Shown: piece after piece, positions 37,506-46,158 of the stretch
Numbering within the stretch: the first letter of the stretch is position 1
Layout: each line of letters begins with the position of its first letter
Assembly: GCF_025210435.1 (NCBI RefSeq)
Contig: NZ_JAOART010000067.1
Location: 1 to 64,000, forward strand
Origin: Anaeromicrobium sp.
Lineage (GTDB): Bacteria > Bacillota > Clostridia > Peptostreptococcales > Thermotaleaceae
Direction: 5' to 3'
DNA length: 64,000 bases
The notes under the pieces: model-generated
What the model saw: only the letters and a program-made list of their open reading frames with translations
Database searches by the model: none
What the model was told of the DNA's origin: nothing
Made by a program: the position numbers and the translations under genes

Positions 37506-38237
37506 CTAAATTATATCCTTCAGTTCATTTTCCATAGTTTTTAAATAATCTTTAATAACATGTACATACCTATCTTTTATATTCTCAAATATATCTACTG
37601 CGCTTTCCTCATCATATGTGTGAGAAGTTCTATTTCTATCTTGAATTATATCTAACCAAGAATTTCCATCTTTCAAAATGCCCATTTTAAAGGATTCCTT
37701 AATTGCTTTTCTTGGTCCGTTTATATCAGCATTACCATTATACTCCAGATATCCTTTCATTAATTTCCATGATAATTCATAGGTAAATTCAAACCTTTGT
37801 ATCGTAGCGTCTAAAACAATATCATCTTCTTTATAGTCTCTTTTAATACATTCTTCTAATTTTTTATGAGCTCGTTTTAAATCATTAAATTTATCTATCA
37901 ACTTGTTTTTATTCATCAATAGTTCTCCCTCCTCACCTATGAGAAATATTACTTTACCTTCTGTATCTATGTATTCCTTTAATTTCATATTGTGTATATG
38001 ATCATAATCTATTATATCTACAGTATATATAATCTTTTCTTCTATCTTTTCTATTATTGAATTTATTTTCCCATTATTCTTCCTAAACTTTATGGTTAAA
38101 TCAATATCTGAATTATCCCTATAGTCACCTCTTGCCCTTGACCCAAATATAATAACTTTTTCTATAATACTTGAATATTCCTTGAATATATTTATAATCT
38201 TATAAAAATCCTTTTTAGATATTCCATATTTATTCAT
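37506..38237 (-). CDS. fused MNT nucleotidyltransferase and HEPN/HI0074-type protein (HepT-MntA-like)
   Basis: A 243-residue single-frame fusion. Residues about 1-105 are a minimal nucleotidyltransferase with GSRARGDYRDNSDIDL (32-47), the G-S-x10-D-x-D adenylyltransferase motif. Residues about 108-240 are an HI0074/HEPN-type helical domain with R-x4-H in DRNRTSHTYDE (about 209), the HEPN RNase motif. The two halves are normally separate adjacent genes forming an antitoxin that AMPylates the HEPN toxin. Here an internal ATG at 37916 begins the HEPN half and is preceded, eight bases upstream, by AGGAGGGAG, so a free HEPN protein may also be made. Adjacent to Wadjet. Confidence 0.85.
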   Translation of the reverse strand: MNKYGISKKDFYKIINIFKEYSSIIEKVIIFGSRARGDYRDNSDIDLTIKFRKNNGKINSIIEKIEEKIIYTVDIIDYDHIHNMKLKEYIDTEGKVIFLIGEEGELLMNKNKLIDKFNDLKRAHKKLEECIKRDYKEDDIVLDATIQRFEFTYELSWKLMKGYLEYNGNADINGPRKAIKESFKMGILKDGNSWLDIIQDRNRTSHTYDEESAVDIFENIKDRYVHVIKDYLKTMENELKDII

Positions 38238-38322
38238 AGCCTTACCTCTTATTTATTTTCTTATTATAATTATATTCCATTTTAAAAATTTATTAAACAC
38301 CTATCATCTATGATCATGAAAA

Positions 38323-38351
38323 ATGTCCTCTAGCCATCTAAACTAGGGCAT
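38323..38351 (-). terminator. probable terminator of the GNAT gene
   Basis: ATGCCCTAG and CTAGAGGACAT pair with mismatches and are followed on the minus strand by TTTTTC. Confidence 0.5.
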
Positions 38352-38378
38352 GTCTATGTCATTTTATTTCACCTCATA

Positions 38379-38915
38379 TTAATCAATCAACAGTCCCATA
38401 CATAGGGAGTCATAGAATTTATTATCTATTAAGAACTCTCTTTTTATAATTCCTTCTTCAACAAATCCAAGTTTCTTATACAAATTTATTCCAGATACAT
38501 TATCCGTTCTAACCCTTAAGTTTATCTTTTTAATTATATCTGATTCCTTTGCCCAATGGATTAAGTATTTTATGAGTTCTGTACCTATTCCTTGTCCCCA
38601 ATACTCCTTTAATACACTTACTCCCATTTCTCCCCTATGGGCTATTCTAGGTCTTTCTCCCCCTGAAAAGTTCAAATTTCCTACTATTTTACCATCTATT
38701 TGGCCTATTATGAATAGGGCGTTGTTTTTCTTTGATGTAGTTTCAATGAATTTCTCTTCATCCTCTAGAGTTATGTTGAATTCTCCTTGTCCAAAAGTTA
38801 GGAAATCAGATTCTATACTGATTTTATCTATGTATTCCATCATTTCTTTAGCATGACACCTATCTCCATTTTCAATCATAAGATTTTTACCATTTCTTAG
38901 TTTTATCTCTTTCAC
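38379..38915 (-). CDS. GNAT family N-acetyltransferase (RimJ/RimL-like)
   Basis: A 178-residue GNAT enzyme. The acetyl-CoA pyrophosphate-binding motif A reads VLKEYWGQGIGTELIKYLIHWA (about 100-121), with the Q/R-x-x-G-x-G/A core, and the C-terminal NVSGINLYKKLGFVEEGIIKREF is typical of protein or small-molecule N-acetyltransferases of this branch. The start is GTG at 38915 after GGGGGGAG. The substrate is unknown. It follows a second, unrelated GNAT gene in the same orientation. Confidence 0.88.
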   Translation of the reverse strand: MKEIKLRNGKNLMIENGDRCHAKEMMEYIDKISIESDFLTFGQGEFNITLEDEEKFIETTSKKNNALFIIGQIDGKIVGNLNFSGGERPRIAHRGEMGVSVLKEYWGQGIGTELIKYLIHWAKESDIIKKINLRVRTDNVSGINLYKKLGFVEEGIIKREFLIDNKFYDSLCMGLLID

Positions 38916-38963
38916 AGTTCTCCCCCCTATTAACTAATTTAATTATCTTAACCCTCTACTAGA

Positions 38964-39389
38964 TTATTTATTTGCCGTCAATTCCTTCACAAAATAATGA
39001 CGTTTACTAGTTAGCGGGTATTCTACTAATGTGAAAACTTCTTCGTAGTCTGACTTTATATAAAAATCCTTAGCTTGAAAACTAAAAGTATCAAGAAATG
39101 AATATTTACAACCTCTTCTTATTGCTTCTTCTTCCACATCCTTCAATAGCTTTGAACCTATTTTTTGGCCTCTTAATTTTTCATCAACCCATAAAAATGT
39201 TATCTCTAACCAATTACCATGGGTTTCTGCTGAAATTCCTCCTATTTTATTATCATTTTCATCATTAACGAAAATTGCTATAGGTTTAACTTCTTTTAAC
39301 TCAATATTAGAAAGGTTATATTCTATTAACTTGTTTCGGATTTCACTAATATCTTCCTCTTTTGGATTATCAGTTCTTATATATTTCAT
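38964..39389 (-). CDS. GNAT family N-acetyltransferase
   Basis: A 141-residue GNAT enzyme. Motif A is LWVDEKLRGQKIGSKLLKDVEEEA (about 71-94). A characteristic C-terminal phrase, FLDTFSFQAKDFYIKSDYEEV (about 103-123), is common in clostridial small acetyltransferases. GAGGGAG precedes ATG at 39389. The substrate is unknown. It shares little sequence with its neighbour, so the pair is not a recent duplication. Confidence 0.88.
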   Translation of the reverse strand: MKYIRTDNPKEEDISEIRNKLIEYNLSNIELKEVKPIAIFVNDENDNKIGGISAETHGNWLEITFLWVDEKLRGQKIGSKLLKDVEEEAIRRGCKYSFLDTFSFQAKDFYIKSDYEEVFTLVEYPLTSKRHYFVKELTANK

Positions 39390-39817
39390 AATTTCTCCCT
39401 CTAAAAGACTATTTTTCTATAAAAAAAATTAATAATTTTATAGAATTCCCACATATCTATATTTCAATTATACATTATTTCAATTGGTCGTGCCTAATGA
39501 TTATTTTTACTCCTCTGTAGCTATTAATTTTTATAATATATGCCAAACACTTTCATGTGATAACTATCCTAATACAGAAGGCTATCTAATTGTGTTACTT
39601 TCTCCAATAACCACATGACCTTATAATTTTCCCCATTCTCAACACAACATAATATATGGTTTACATATATTATATTTCCATTAATAAAAATCATATAAGT
39701 CTATTAATCTAATGATTGTAGGATAAATTGTCCCACAATCATTTCTGTTTTATGAATAACTATCCATCATGCAGTGTTCCCAACAATTTTAGTTTTTATG
39801 GTAACCATGAGAACTAA
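39390..39817. other. non-coding AT-rich region
   Basis: No convincing gene. Two modest inverted repeats are visible: TAATATATG/CATATATTA around 39650-39674, and AATGATTGT/ACAATCATT at 39711-39742. Neither has a clear T-run. Confidence 0.5.
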
Positions 39818-39862
39818 AAAATGATATCAGTGTAACTAACAGTCACCTTGATATCATTTTAA
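39818..39862 (-). terminator. terminator of the 26-residue peptide gene
   Basis: AAAATGATATCA and TGATATCATTTT, with an inner GTG/CAC pair, form a long stem followed on the minus strand by TTTTTTAG. It supports transcription of the short gene at 39892-39972. Confidence 0.75.
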
Positions 39863-39874
39863 ACATTATTAATA

Positions 39875-39891
39875 GATTTTTTTCATATGCC
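39875..39891 (-). mobile_element. end fragment of the 158-bp repeat
   Basis: ATTTTTTTCATATGCCT matches one terminus of the 158-bp family and abuts the TAA stop codon of the 26-residue peptide gene. It is short, so this could be chance, but the same arrangement is seen at two other genes. Confidence 0.45.
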
Positions 39892-39972
39892 TTACTTTCT
39901 ATTAGTAGCCATATATATGGCTCCAATGGCTACAATACCCATAACTATAATTGCTATGTAAGATATATTCAT
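39892..39972 (-). CDS. 26-residue single-span membrane peptide
   Basis: ATG at 39972 lies five bases after GGGAGTG. The peptide reads MNISYIAIIVMGIVAIGAIY and ends in the basic tail ATNRK: one hydrophobic helix of about 18 residues. A strong terminator follows. Size and topology resemble small subunits of transporters or terminal oxidases (for example MetS- or KdpF-like), but no partner gene is adjacent and no family can be named. It may be regulatory or part of a complex encoded elsewhere. Confidence 0.55.
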   Translation of the reverse strand: MNISYIAIIVMGIVAIGAIYMATNRK

Positions 39973-40083
39973 AACATCACTCCCTTATCTAAATATAATC
40001 TCATTATTTTTATTGTCCCTATATATAGGATTTCATATTCCCTCTCAGTTTAATTATTCATTAAAAATAGAATAGTAAAGTTT

Positions 40084-40124
40084 AGGCATATTCAAAAAAA
40101 AATGATAAGATTTTTTCTTATCAT
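40084..40124 (-). terminator. terminator of the Staygreen gene, with its T-run inside a repeat fragment
   Basis: ATGATAAGA/TCTTATCAT (40102-40124) forms the hairpin. The T-run on the minus strand is the A-run of AGGCATATTCAAAAAAAAA (40084-40101), an end fragment of the 158-bp repeat family. Confidence 0.7.
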
Positions 40125-40141
40125 CAAAATTATTTATATTA

Positions 40142-40588
40142 TTATATTTTCCAATCTCCAGCTACACCCCACCTCTCCACATGGTCAAATTCCTCATATG
40201 GTGATTGAAAATGTATGAATATAGGTGTTTCATATAGACAGGGCATACTTTCAAATAATAATCTATCTCCATATATTATGGCCTCTAATGCAAGGGGTAG
40301 TTCCCTCACAAAGATTTCATATCTTTTCTTCACAAGTTCTGGATTTCCTCCTCCAAGGTATACAGAAAATTTTAGTACATACCCATTTTCACAACAAAGC
40401 CAATGACCTAATACTTCATCCCTCATGGGACCTATCCTTTCATAAGCATATCTCCTGCCTACTGCCAAAAATAGTTCTCCTGTTTCATCACTATGGGTTA
40501 AGGTATAGTGTCTACCTAGTATGGGCCATACTGGTGTGACCCCTTTAAAAAAGTCCACATGAAGTTTATTTGGGTCTAATCTACTCAT
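40142..40588 (-). CDS. Staygreen (SGR) family protein
   Basis: About 148 residues matching the Staygreen domain, named after plant magnesium-dechelatase that removes Mg from chlorophyll a. Recognisable features are LDPNKLHVDFFKGV near the N-terminus, RRYTLTHSDETGELFLAVG-like pattern (about 28-45), HWLCCENGYVLKFSVYLGGG (about 62-81) and FIHFQSPYEEFDHVERWGVAG near the C-terminus. Bacterial homologues occur in non-photosynthetic anaerobes, where the natural substrate is unclear (a porphyrin or corrin has been suggested). The ATG at 40588 is preferred over GTG three codons upstream. Single gene. Confidence 0.85.
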   Translation of the reverse strand: MSRLDPNKLHVDFFKGVTPVWPILGRHYTLTHSDETGELFLAVGRRYAYERIGPMRDEVLGHWLCCENGYVLKFSVYLGGGNPELVKKRYEIFVRELPLALEAIIYGDRLLFESMPCLYETPIFIHFQSPYEEFDHVERWGVAGDWKI

Positions 40589-40636
40589 AACAAGCACATC
40601 CTTATATTATTACTTGTTATAGTTTATTCCCTACAT

Positions 40637-40869
40637 ATAGATTTCGTAACGCTAAGCTTTCTTTATACAGTAACTTACCTATAAGGGAAACGATTGAAAA
40701 TCTTTGGAACCCTGGAACGTCACAACATCCTATGCTACTCAAACATGACACGTGAACCTATATACGAAGATTCACCCTTTCGCTTGTGACAAGGACTTGG
40801 GTGGAAAAGATTTTCAATCGTTTCCTGAAATAGGCCCGCATAAAGAAAGTTTATACACCAGAAATCTAT
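40637..40869 (+). mobile_element. MITE-like 233-bp repeat, copy C
   Basis: A 233-bp full copy. Its inner arms are GGAAACGATTGAAAATCTTT and AAAGATTTTCAATCGTTTCC, a perfect 20-bp match; the CGATTG/CAATCG step differs from copies A and B on both sides. It fills the gap between the Staygreen and formiminoglutamase genes. Confidence 0.8.
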
Positions 40870-40883
40870 ATATCCATGGTTAC

Positions 40884-40922
40884 TTAAAAAATAACCTAGC
40901 CATATTAAATGGATAGGTTATT
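40884..40922 (-). terminator. terminator overlapping the end of the formiminoglutamase gene
   Basis: AATAACCTA and TAGGTTATT, with an inner CCAT/ATGG pair, followed on the minus strand by a T-run. The stop codon lies inside the loop side of the stem. Confidence 0.75.
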
Positions 40923-41918
40923 CATCTTAGAAATAGTATTTACCACTGAAAATATTAATACAGCAGCTAAGTTGGCCGTTGTATTATCCTGGTCAAATCG
41001 AGGTGAAACCTCAGCTATATCAAAGCTTACTACCTTTTTAGATTTTAATATATACTTCATAAAGTTAAGTACTTTTTCTGGCTCTAATCCTAAGGGTTGA
41101 GTAGCACTTACCCCTGGTGCATATGCTGTAGAAAATACATCTGCACATATGGTCATATAAATATGATCCTGAGTTCTAATAAATTTATCTATAGTTTCAA
41201 GTAGATTCCAACTATCTCCATTTCTAATATCCTTAGCTAATATGTATTTGGCACCTAATCCCTCTGCTGTCTTAAATAAATCTACCGTATTACTATGTTT
41301 TTGAATTCCTACACACATATAAGAATAATTCATGTCTTCTTCTTTACATATATCAGCTATTTGTCTAAACATAGTTCCAGATGTTCCACCATTTGGATAT
41401 GGTCTAATGTCAAAATGGGCATCAAAGTTTATTATTCCTATATTAGGCTTTTCATTTCCTTTTCTTAAATGACTAAGTATGCCATTATAATGACCAAAGG
41501 CCACTGCATGACCTCCACCTAGTACGATTGGAAATAAATTTAGGCTAAGTACTTTTTCCACAGCTTCACTTAAATGTTTTTGATTTTCTTCTAATGTCCT
41601 ATCTTTACATACTATATCTCCCACATCAAATAACTTAACTTCAGCACTAAAGGCACATGGTAAATGGGATAACTCTTTTCTAATACTATCTGGCCCCTTA
41701 GCAGTACCTGTTCTTCCTTTATTTCTTTTAACACCTTCATCAGATGGAAAACCTATGAATGCAAATCCTACTTTTCCATCAAAAGGTTTTAAATCATCTC
41801 TACTTAAATCTAATGGTTTAACCCATTGGTGCCACCTAAAGGCATCATAGTTAGTCTCACTATCTATCCTTCCTTGCCAATACTTTTTATTCATTGGTAT
41901 ATAATTATCTTGAAGCAT
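40905..41918 (-). CDS. hutG: formimidoylglutamase / arginase family ureohydrolase
   Basis: A 337-residue ureohydrolase, most like formimidoylglutamase, the last step of histidine degradation (formimidoylglutamate to glutamate and formamide). Manganese ligands are in GGGHAVAFGH (about 137), NFDAHFDIR (about 166) and TICADVFSTAYAPGVSA (about 256). The N-terminal KYWQGRIDSE and the late PRFDQDNTTANLAA are typical of HutG and not of arginase. No other hut gene is in the window, so its use in histidine catabolism is inferred. AGGAGGAAAG precedes ATG at 41918. Confidence 0.85.
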   Translation of the reverse strand: MLQDNYIPMNKKYWQGRIDSETNYDAFRWHQWVKPLDLSRDDLKPFDGKVGFAFIGFPSDEGVKRNKGRTGTAKGPDSIRKELSHLPCAFSAEVKLFDVGDIVCKDRTLEENQKHLSEAVEKVLSLNLFPIVLGGGHAVAFGHYNGILSHLRKGNEKPNIGIINFDAHFDIRPYPNGGTSGTMFRQIADICKEEDMNYSYMCVGIQKHSNTVDLFKTAEGLGAKYILAKDIRNGDSWNLLETIDKFIRTQDHIYMTICADVFSTAYAPGVSATQPLGLEPEKVLNFMKYILKSKKVVSFDIAEVSPRFDQDNTTANLAAVLIFSVVNTISKMNNLSI

Positions 41919-42232
41919 TTATCTTTCCTCCTGTTTACCTATTAAGGCATATTTTACCTTATAATAATACCATGATTTTTTCTATAGTAAAGGCCTATAG
42001 ACTATGAATATTAGTCAATCTTACTCATATTTCACTTCTATAGAATTTTAGCTTATATTTATTTTAAATTTCTAAATATATCTATATTTTTCTTACTATA
42101 TCTACACCCCTACTATCTAGTTCTCAAGTTCTCTTAAAAACTAATACTTCCAAACAATAAAGCTCCTTGAAATAATACTAAGGAGCTTTAGGTTTTCTTA
42201 GGCAAATGACTAATTTATTTTTTCAATATGCC
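41919..42232. other. intergenic region with a terminator and a repeat end
   Basis: It contains the chemoreceptor terminator hairpin AAAGCTCCTT/AAGGAGCTTT (42159-42189) and a 34-bp end fragment of the 158-bp repeat (42200-42233). The rest is AT-rich with no recognisable feature. Confidence 0.6.
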
Positions 42233-42233
42233 T
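42200..42233 (-). mobile_element. 34-bp end fragment of the 158-bp repeat
   Basis: AGGCAAATGACTAATTTATT continuing to CAATATGCCT: the right end of the family fused to a few left-end bases. Its final base is the first plus-strand base of the chemoreceptor stop codon (42233-42235). Confidence 0.75.
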
Positions 42234-43999
42234 TATTTTATTTTAAAATTTTTAACTATATTATTTAGTTGTTCAGATAAATCCACTAATAAGGTAGCAT
42301 CATTTCTCACTTCTTCCATAGAACTGTTTTGCTGCTGTGCTGAAGCGGCAGTCTGTTCAATACTAGCAGAATTTTCTTCTGCTGCAACTGCTATTAGTTC
42401 AATTGATCCACTAATTTCGTTACTATTAGATGACAATTTCTCTAAGTTACTCGACATGTTTTCAACCTTATCCACTGTTTTAGCAACGCTATCAGTTATA
42501 TTCTTAAAATTCACTCCCGTATCTTGAATTTTATTAGTTCCATCTTCTACTTCTTTATACCCTTCTTCAAGTGATTGGGTCATAATATTAGTTTCACCCT
42601 GAATACCACTTACAATTTTAATTATTTCAGCCAAGGATGATGCCACCTGTTCGGCTAGATTTTTAATTTCTTCTGCTACTACAGCAAAACCTCTTCCAGC
42701 CTCTCCAGCCCTTGCAGCTTCAATAGCAGCATTAAGTGCTAAAAGATTAGTCTGCTCAGATATTTGCTTAACAACCTCAACAAGCATTGAAATCTCTTTA
42801 GATTTTTCATTCAGCCCCTTTGCCTTTTGGACTGAATTTTTAACTAAATCATAAATAACATTCATCTGTTCAACTGAATTTTTCATTTGCTCATTACCTT
42901 CCCTTGCCATATTCAATATGTCATTTGAAGATTTTTCAAGCTCAATTCCATTTTGATTCAAATTATCAATTAAATTATTCAAGTTTTTACCAGAATTATC
43001 AACTTTGCCAGCAGAAATAGCTTGTTCTTCAGATGCCTTAGCCATTTCTTCCATTGTTATAGCAATTTGTTCACTAGAAAGTGTTACTTCTTTGGCAACT
43101 TTATCAAATCTTTTACTTTGATTATTTAATTCACCAGCTGCTCCATAAACTTCATTAATCATATTTTTCAAATTACTTATCATAGAATTCATTGCCTTAG
43201 ATAGTTGTCCAATTTCATCATTAGAGTTAGAATCAAGCTCTACTGTAAAGTCGCCCTTTGAGATCTTCTTAATATTTTCAACAACTTTACTTAAAGGTTT
43301 AAATGTTTTTTTCAATAAAAATACTATTATTGTACAACTTAATAACATAAGCATACCAATAATTAAAACCAACTTAATTAAAGACCATGAAATATAACTT
43401 TTGAATGTTTCAACATTAATATCACACCCAACTATACCTATAACATTACCATTTGAACTCTTAATAGGTGTATAAGCAGATATTACACGACCATATACTC
43501 CACCAGCATCATATATTTTTGTATAAATACTTTCCCCTGTCTTTAAAACATTTTCAATCTCTTTAGGATAATACTCTTTACTATCAAGGGTCCCTAATTC
43601 ATAGAATACATCTTCTCCCCCTTGGTCACTTCTATCAATTCCCGTTTCTCCACTTCCATCAATAATATATTTATAATTTTTACTATCTTCTTCAACCATT
43701 GAATATAGATATGTAAGCCCTGTAATCTTCTTTATAGATAACATCTTCTTTCTTGTGTCTTCATAATAAGGATTAGATAGATCATTAGTTTTTGATAGAC
43801 TCTCAAATTCTTTAGAATCTATAGTAAGGGCTACAGATTGTACAATTGAAAGTGCCTTTTCTCCTAATAATCTCTCTCCAAGGGAATTCACATGATAATA
43901 TATAGAATAACTAGACGTAATTCCAATAATTAAAATTAAAATAGTAAATATAATAGTTATTTTGGTGTGAATCAAAAAATCTTTTCTTTTTTTTCTCAT
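42233..43999 (-). CDS. methyl-accepting chemotaxis protein
   Basis: About 588 residues: membrane helix (about 10-30), extracytoplasmic Cache-type sensor (about 32-185) with YLYSMVEED and [13 protein letters not shown], second helix (about 195-215), HAMP linker (about 215-270) and a cytoplasmic signalling domain whose hairpin tip [32 protein letters not shown] is canonical. It binds CheW/CheA and directs flagellar or related behaviour. The ATG at 43999 lies eight bases after GGGGG; a GTG or ATG a few codons earlier overlaps that site. The C-terminus ends exactly at a repeat-element terminus (TAAGGCATAT on the coding strand). Confidence 0.93.
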   Translation of the reverse strand: MRKKRKDFLIHTKITIIFTILILIIGITSSYSIYYHVNSLGERLLGEKALSIVQSVALTIDSKEFESLSKTNDLSNPYYEDTRKKMLSIKKITGLTYLYSMVEEDSKNYKYIIDGSGETGIDRSDQGGEDVFYELGTLDSKEYYPKEIENVLKTGESIYTKIYDAGGVYGRVISAYTPIKSSNGNVIGIVGCDINVETFKSYISWSLIKLVLIIGMLMLLSCTIIVFLLKKTFKPLSKVVENIKKISKGDFTVELDSNSNDEIGQLSKAMNSMISNLKNMINEVYGAAGELNNQSKRFDKVAKEVTLSSEQIAITMEEMAKASEEQAISAGKVDNSGKNLNNLIDNLNQNGIELEKSSNDILNMAREGNEQMKNSVEQMNVIYDLVKNSVQKAKGLNEKSKEISMLVEVVKQISEQTNLLALNAAIEAARAGEAGRGFAVVAEEIKNLAEQVASSLAEIIKIVSGIQGETNIMTQSLEEGYKEVEDGTNKIQDTGVNFKNITDSVAKTVDKVENMSSNLEKLSSNSNEISGSIELIAVAAEENSASIEQTAASAQQQNSSMEEVRNDATLLVDLSEQLNNIVKNFKIK

Positions 44000-44218
44000 A
44001 TAATATGCCCCCATGATCTAAAAGTATATTCAATAGGATAAATACAACAAACTTCTTAAAGGTCCTTTGTTGTATTTCCTTATTTTAGATATTATTCTAC
44101 ATTTTTCCTCATTTTCCTTTTTCCATTTCCCTAGGGTACAAAATGAGATAAAAGTGTAACTAATAATTTTTAGGTTTACATGTAAGAGCATATTATTAAT
44201 AAAAAAATAAGTTCACTT

Positions 44219-44800
44219 TTATGTAGTTGTCACTACTTCTTCACTAATATCATATAAAATATTATGAAATAAAAATTCCGTTTCTCCCATAGGATCAAAG
44301 TTTTTACAATTAGAAAAGTATTTTTCAACCTTTTTTCTCCAACTCTCATGATCGGGATTATGAACTATCATTATTTCTATGAAGTTTTTCTTATCCTTAC
44401 ATAGATAATAGGGTAATAATTCTAAGGCAAATGAAAAACACCCTCTGTCCCTATAATACTTATCCATATAAAATTCCTTTATGAAAAAATGATTAGAATT
44501 GAAGAATGAAAGTTTAAAAGTGTCCTCATATTGCTTACTAGTATATTTGTTCTTTTCATATTCCTTATCATTTTTTACCAGGGCCCTCCATAAATCCTTT
44601 TCCGTATACCCTGCACTACTAAATATGTCTTCTATTGATATCTTGTTTTTTTCTTGTTTCATCTTTAAACAATTAAAAACTACTCCCTTTATAAAACCAA
44701 TGGTTTTCTTACCATGCATTATCTGGAATATAATGTCATAATGATAGGGAGAATAATCATTAGAAGATTTTAACTTAAGATAAACCCTTTCTTCAGCCAT
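44219..44800 (-). CDS. hypothetical protein, possibly GNAT-like
   Basis: A 193-residue soluble protein. The middle, FFIKEFYMDKYYRDRGCFSFALELLPYYL (about 107-135), has the pattern of a GNAT core (beta-bulge then R-D-R-G loop then helix), and a weak acetyltransferase relation is possible, but no complete acetyl-CoA motif is visible. It is divergent from the plus-strand biosynthetic operon at 45081, separated by 280 bp, and could share its control. AGGTGG precedes ATG at 44800. Its function is unknown. Confidence 0.6.
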   Translation of the reverse strand: MAEERVYLKLKSSNDYSPYHYDIIFQIMHGKKTIGFIKGVVFNCLKMKQEKNKISIEDIFSSAGYTEKDLWRALVKNDKEYEKNKYTSKQYEDTFKLSFFNSNHFFIKEFYMDKYYRDRGCFSFALELLPYYLCKDKKNFIEIMIVHNPDHESWRKKVEKYFSNCKNFDPMGETEFLFHNILYDISEEVVTTT

Positions 44801-45018
44801 TTAAAATTCCACCTCCACTTAAGGCCATATAAATGATCTTTTCTTCTGCTACTATCTATTATATTGGGGATTTAAACATTTTTGTGGCATTTGGGAAAAA
44901 TAATTATTATCGGTTTTTTCAAGTAACACCATAATATGTAAACACCTTAACTATTTGTAATTTATAGTGCTTTTTCCTGTATATATACCCATATGTATCT
45001 AATTTTTTTGTAAAATAT

Positions 45019-45043
45019 TGAAATTTCTTGTATATGATATAAT
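45019..45043 (+). promoter_or_regulatory. tentative promoter of the radical SAM operon
   Basis: A perfect TATAAT (45038-45043) lies 38 bp before the first start codon. The best upstream hexamer, TTGAAA (about 45019), gives a spacer that is too short (14 bp), so the -35 is uncertain. Confidence 0.4.
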
Positions 45044-45080
45044 TAAATAAATTCGTATAAATTGTAGGTGAATAGATATT

Positions 45081-46157
45081 ATGGAATTAAAAATTCTAAA
45101 GAAAAATAATGTAAATGAATATATAAGTTTTGTAAAAAGCATTTACAAGGATAATATCCTATATAGGAATTCCATGTTGAGTGTAATGGATAGTATTTTA
45201 AAGGAAAAAAGTGAAATATGTAAATCTTCTTGGATCCAACCTATTATGATTTACAGAGAAAATAAACCTGTTTTATGTGCCACTTTAGGAGTGGTAGATA
45301 GGATGGATAACATTCTTCAAATCACTTATTTTGAAAATGTAGATAATAATGTGGATTCCTTTAACTTTTTTATGGACCATGTTTTAAAACGGGCACAAGA
45401 AAAAGGTATCCATAAGATTTCTGCTGGCCTTAATCTACATGTTAATTATGGTCTAGGCTTTTTAGCCAGTGACTATGATAAAAATCAAAGTTTTGGTATG
45501 GCCTATAATCCCCCCCATTATAATGACCTATTTTCAAACTTTGGATTTAACACCATTGACCTTGTTAGTTATTCTACTAACATGAAGGATTTTACCTTAC
45601 CATTAAATGATAAAATCCTTAGCAGAATTAGAAATCGCTTTAATGTTAGGAAGGCATCCTTTAAGGATTTAGAAAGGGAAGCTAATATATATACCCATAT
45701 AAACAACAAAGCCTTTGTGAATCACCTTTTTTATTACGAGCGTAGAATAGAAGAGGATATGGAACTTTTTAATGATTTTAAACATCTTTTAAAGGAAGAA
45801 AATCTATTATTTGTAGAATATGATAAAAAGCCTGTAGGCTTTATGCTTTGGTATCCAGATTATCACGAACTTATGAATGTTAATGAAAATCTAGGCATTA
45901 AGACGGTCCTTAAAAACAAATTATTTTCAAATAAAATAAAGAAATTTAAAATAGTAGAAATGGGCATATTGCCTGAATTTCAAAAGACTGGAGCAATTTT
46001 AGCTTTATTTGATTATTGTAATGATTTAACTAAGGACAGATATGAGGTATGTGAATCTGGTTGGATTTTAAAGGATAACATGGACTCTAGAAACTTTGGT
46101 ATTAAGTGGGCTCATGAGGAATATAAAAAATATAAGGCCTACTTGTTAGAGGTTTAA
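45081..46157 (+). CDS. GNAT-like acyltransferase, first gene of the radical SAM operon
   Basis: A 358-residue soluble protein with two GNAT-like halves. The N-terminal half (about 1-175) has degenerate motifs. The C-terminal half (about 185-350) contains FVEYDKKPVGFMLWYPDY and KIVEMGILPEFQKTGAILALFDYC (about 292-315), an acetyl-CoA-binding pattern. It resembles clostridial YghO-like N-acyltransferases. It is followed after one base by a second acyltransferase gene and then by radical SAM genes, all on the same strand. It probably acylates or aminoacylates an intermediate of the pathway; the substrate is unknown. Start ATG 45081 with a modest AGGTG ribosome site. Confidence 0.7.
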   Translation: MELKILKKNNVNEYISFVKSIYKDNILYRNSMLSVMDSILKEKSEICKSSWIQPIMIYRENKPVLCATLGVVDRMDNILQITYFENVDNNVDSFNFFMDHVLKRAQEKGIHKISAGLNLHVNYGLGFLASDYDKNQSFGMAYNPPHYNDLFSNFGFNTIDLVSYSTNMKDFTLPLNDKILSRIRNRFNVRKASFKDLEREANIYTHINNKAFVNHLFYYERRIEEDMELFNDFKHLLKEENLLFVEYDKKPVGFMLWYPDYHELMNVNENLGIKTVLKNKLFSNKIKKFKIVEMGILPEFQKTGAILALFDYCNDLTKDRYEVCESGWILKDNMDSRNFGIKWAHEEYKKYKAYLLEV

Positions 46158-46158
46158 T

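Noticed and set aside
39711..39742. Inverted repeat as a terminator
   Set aside because: It has a stem but no T-run and no gene ending next to it.
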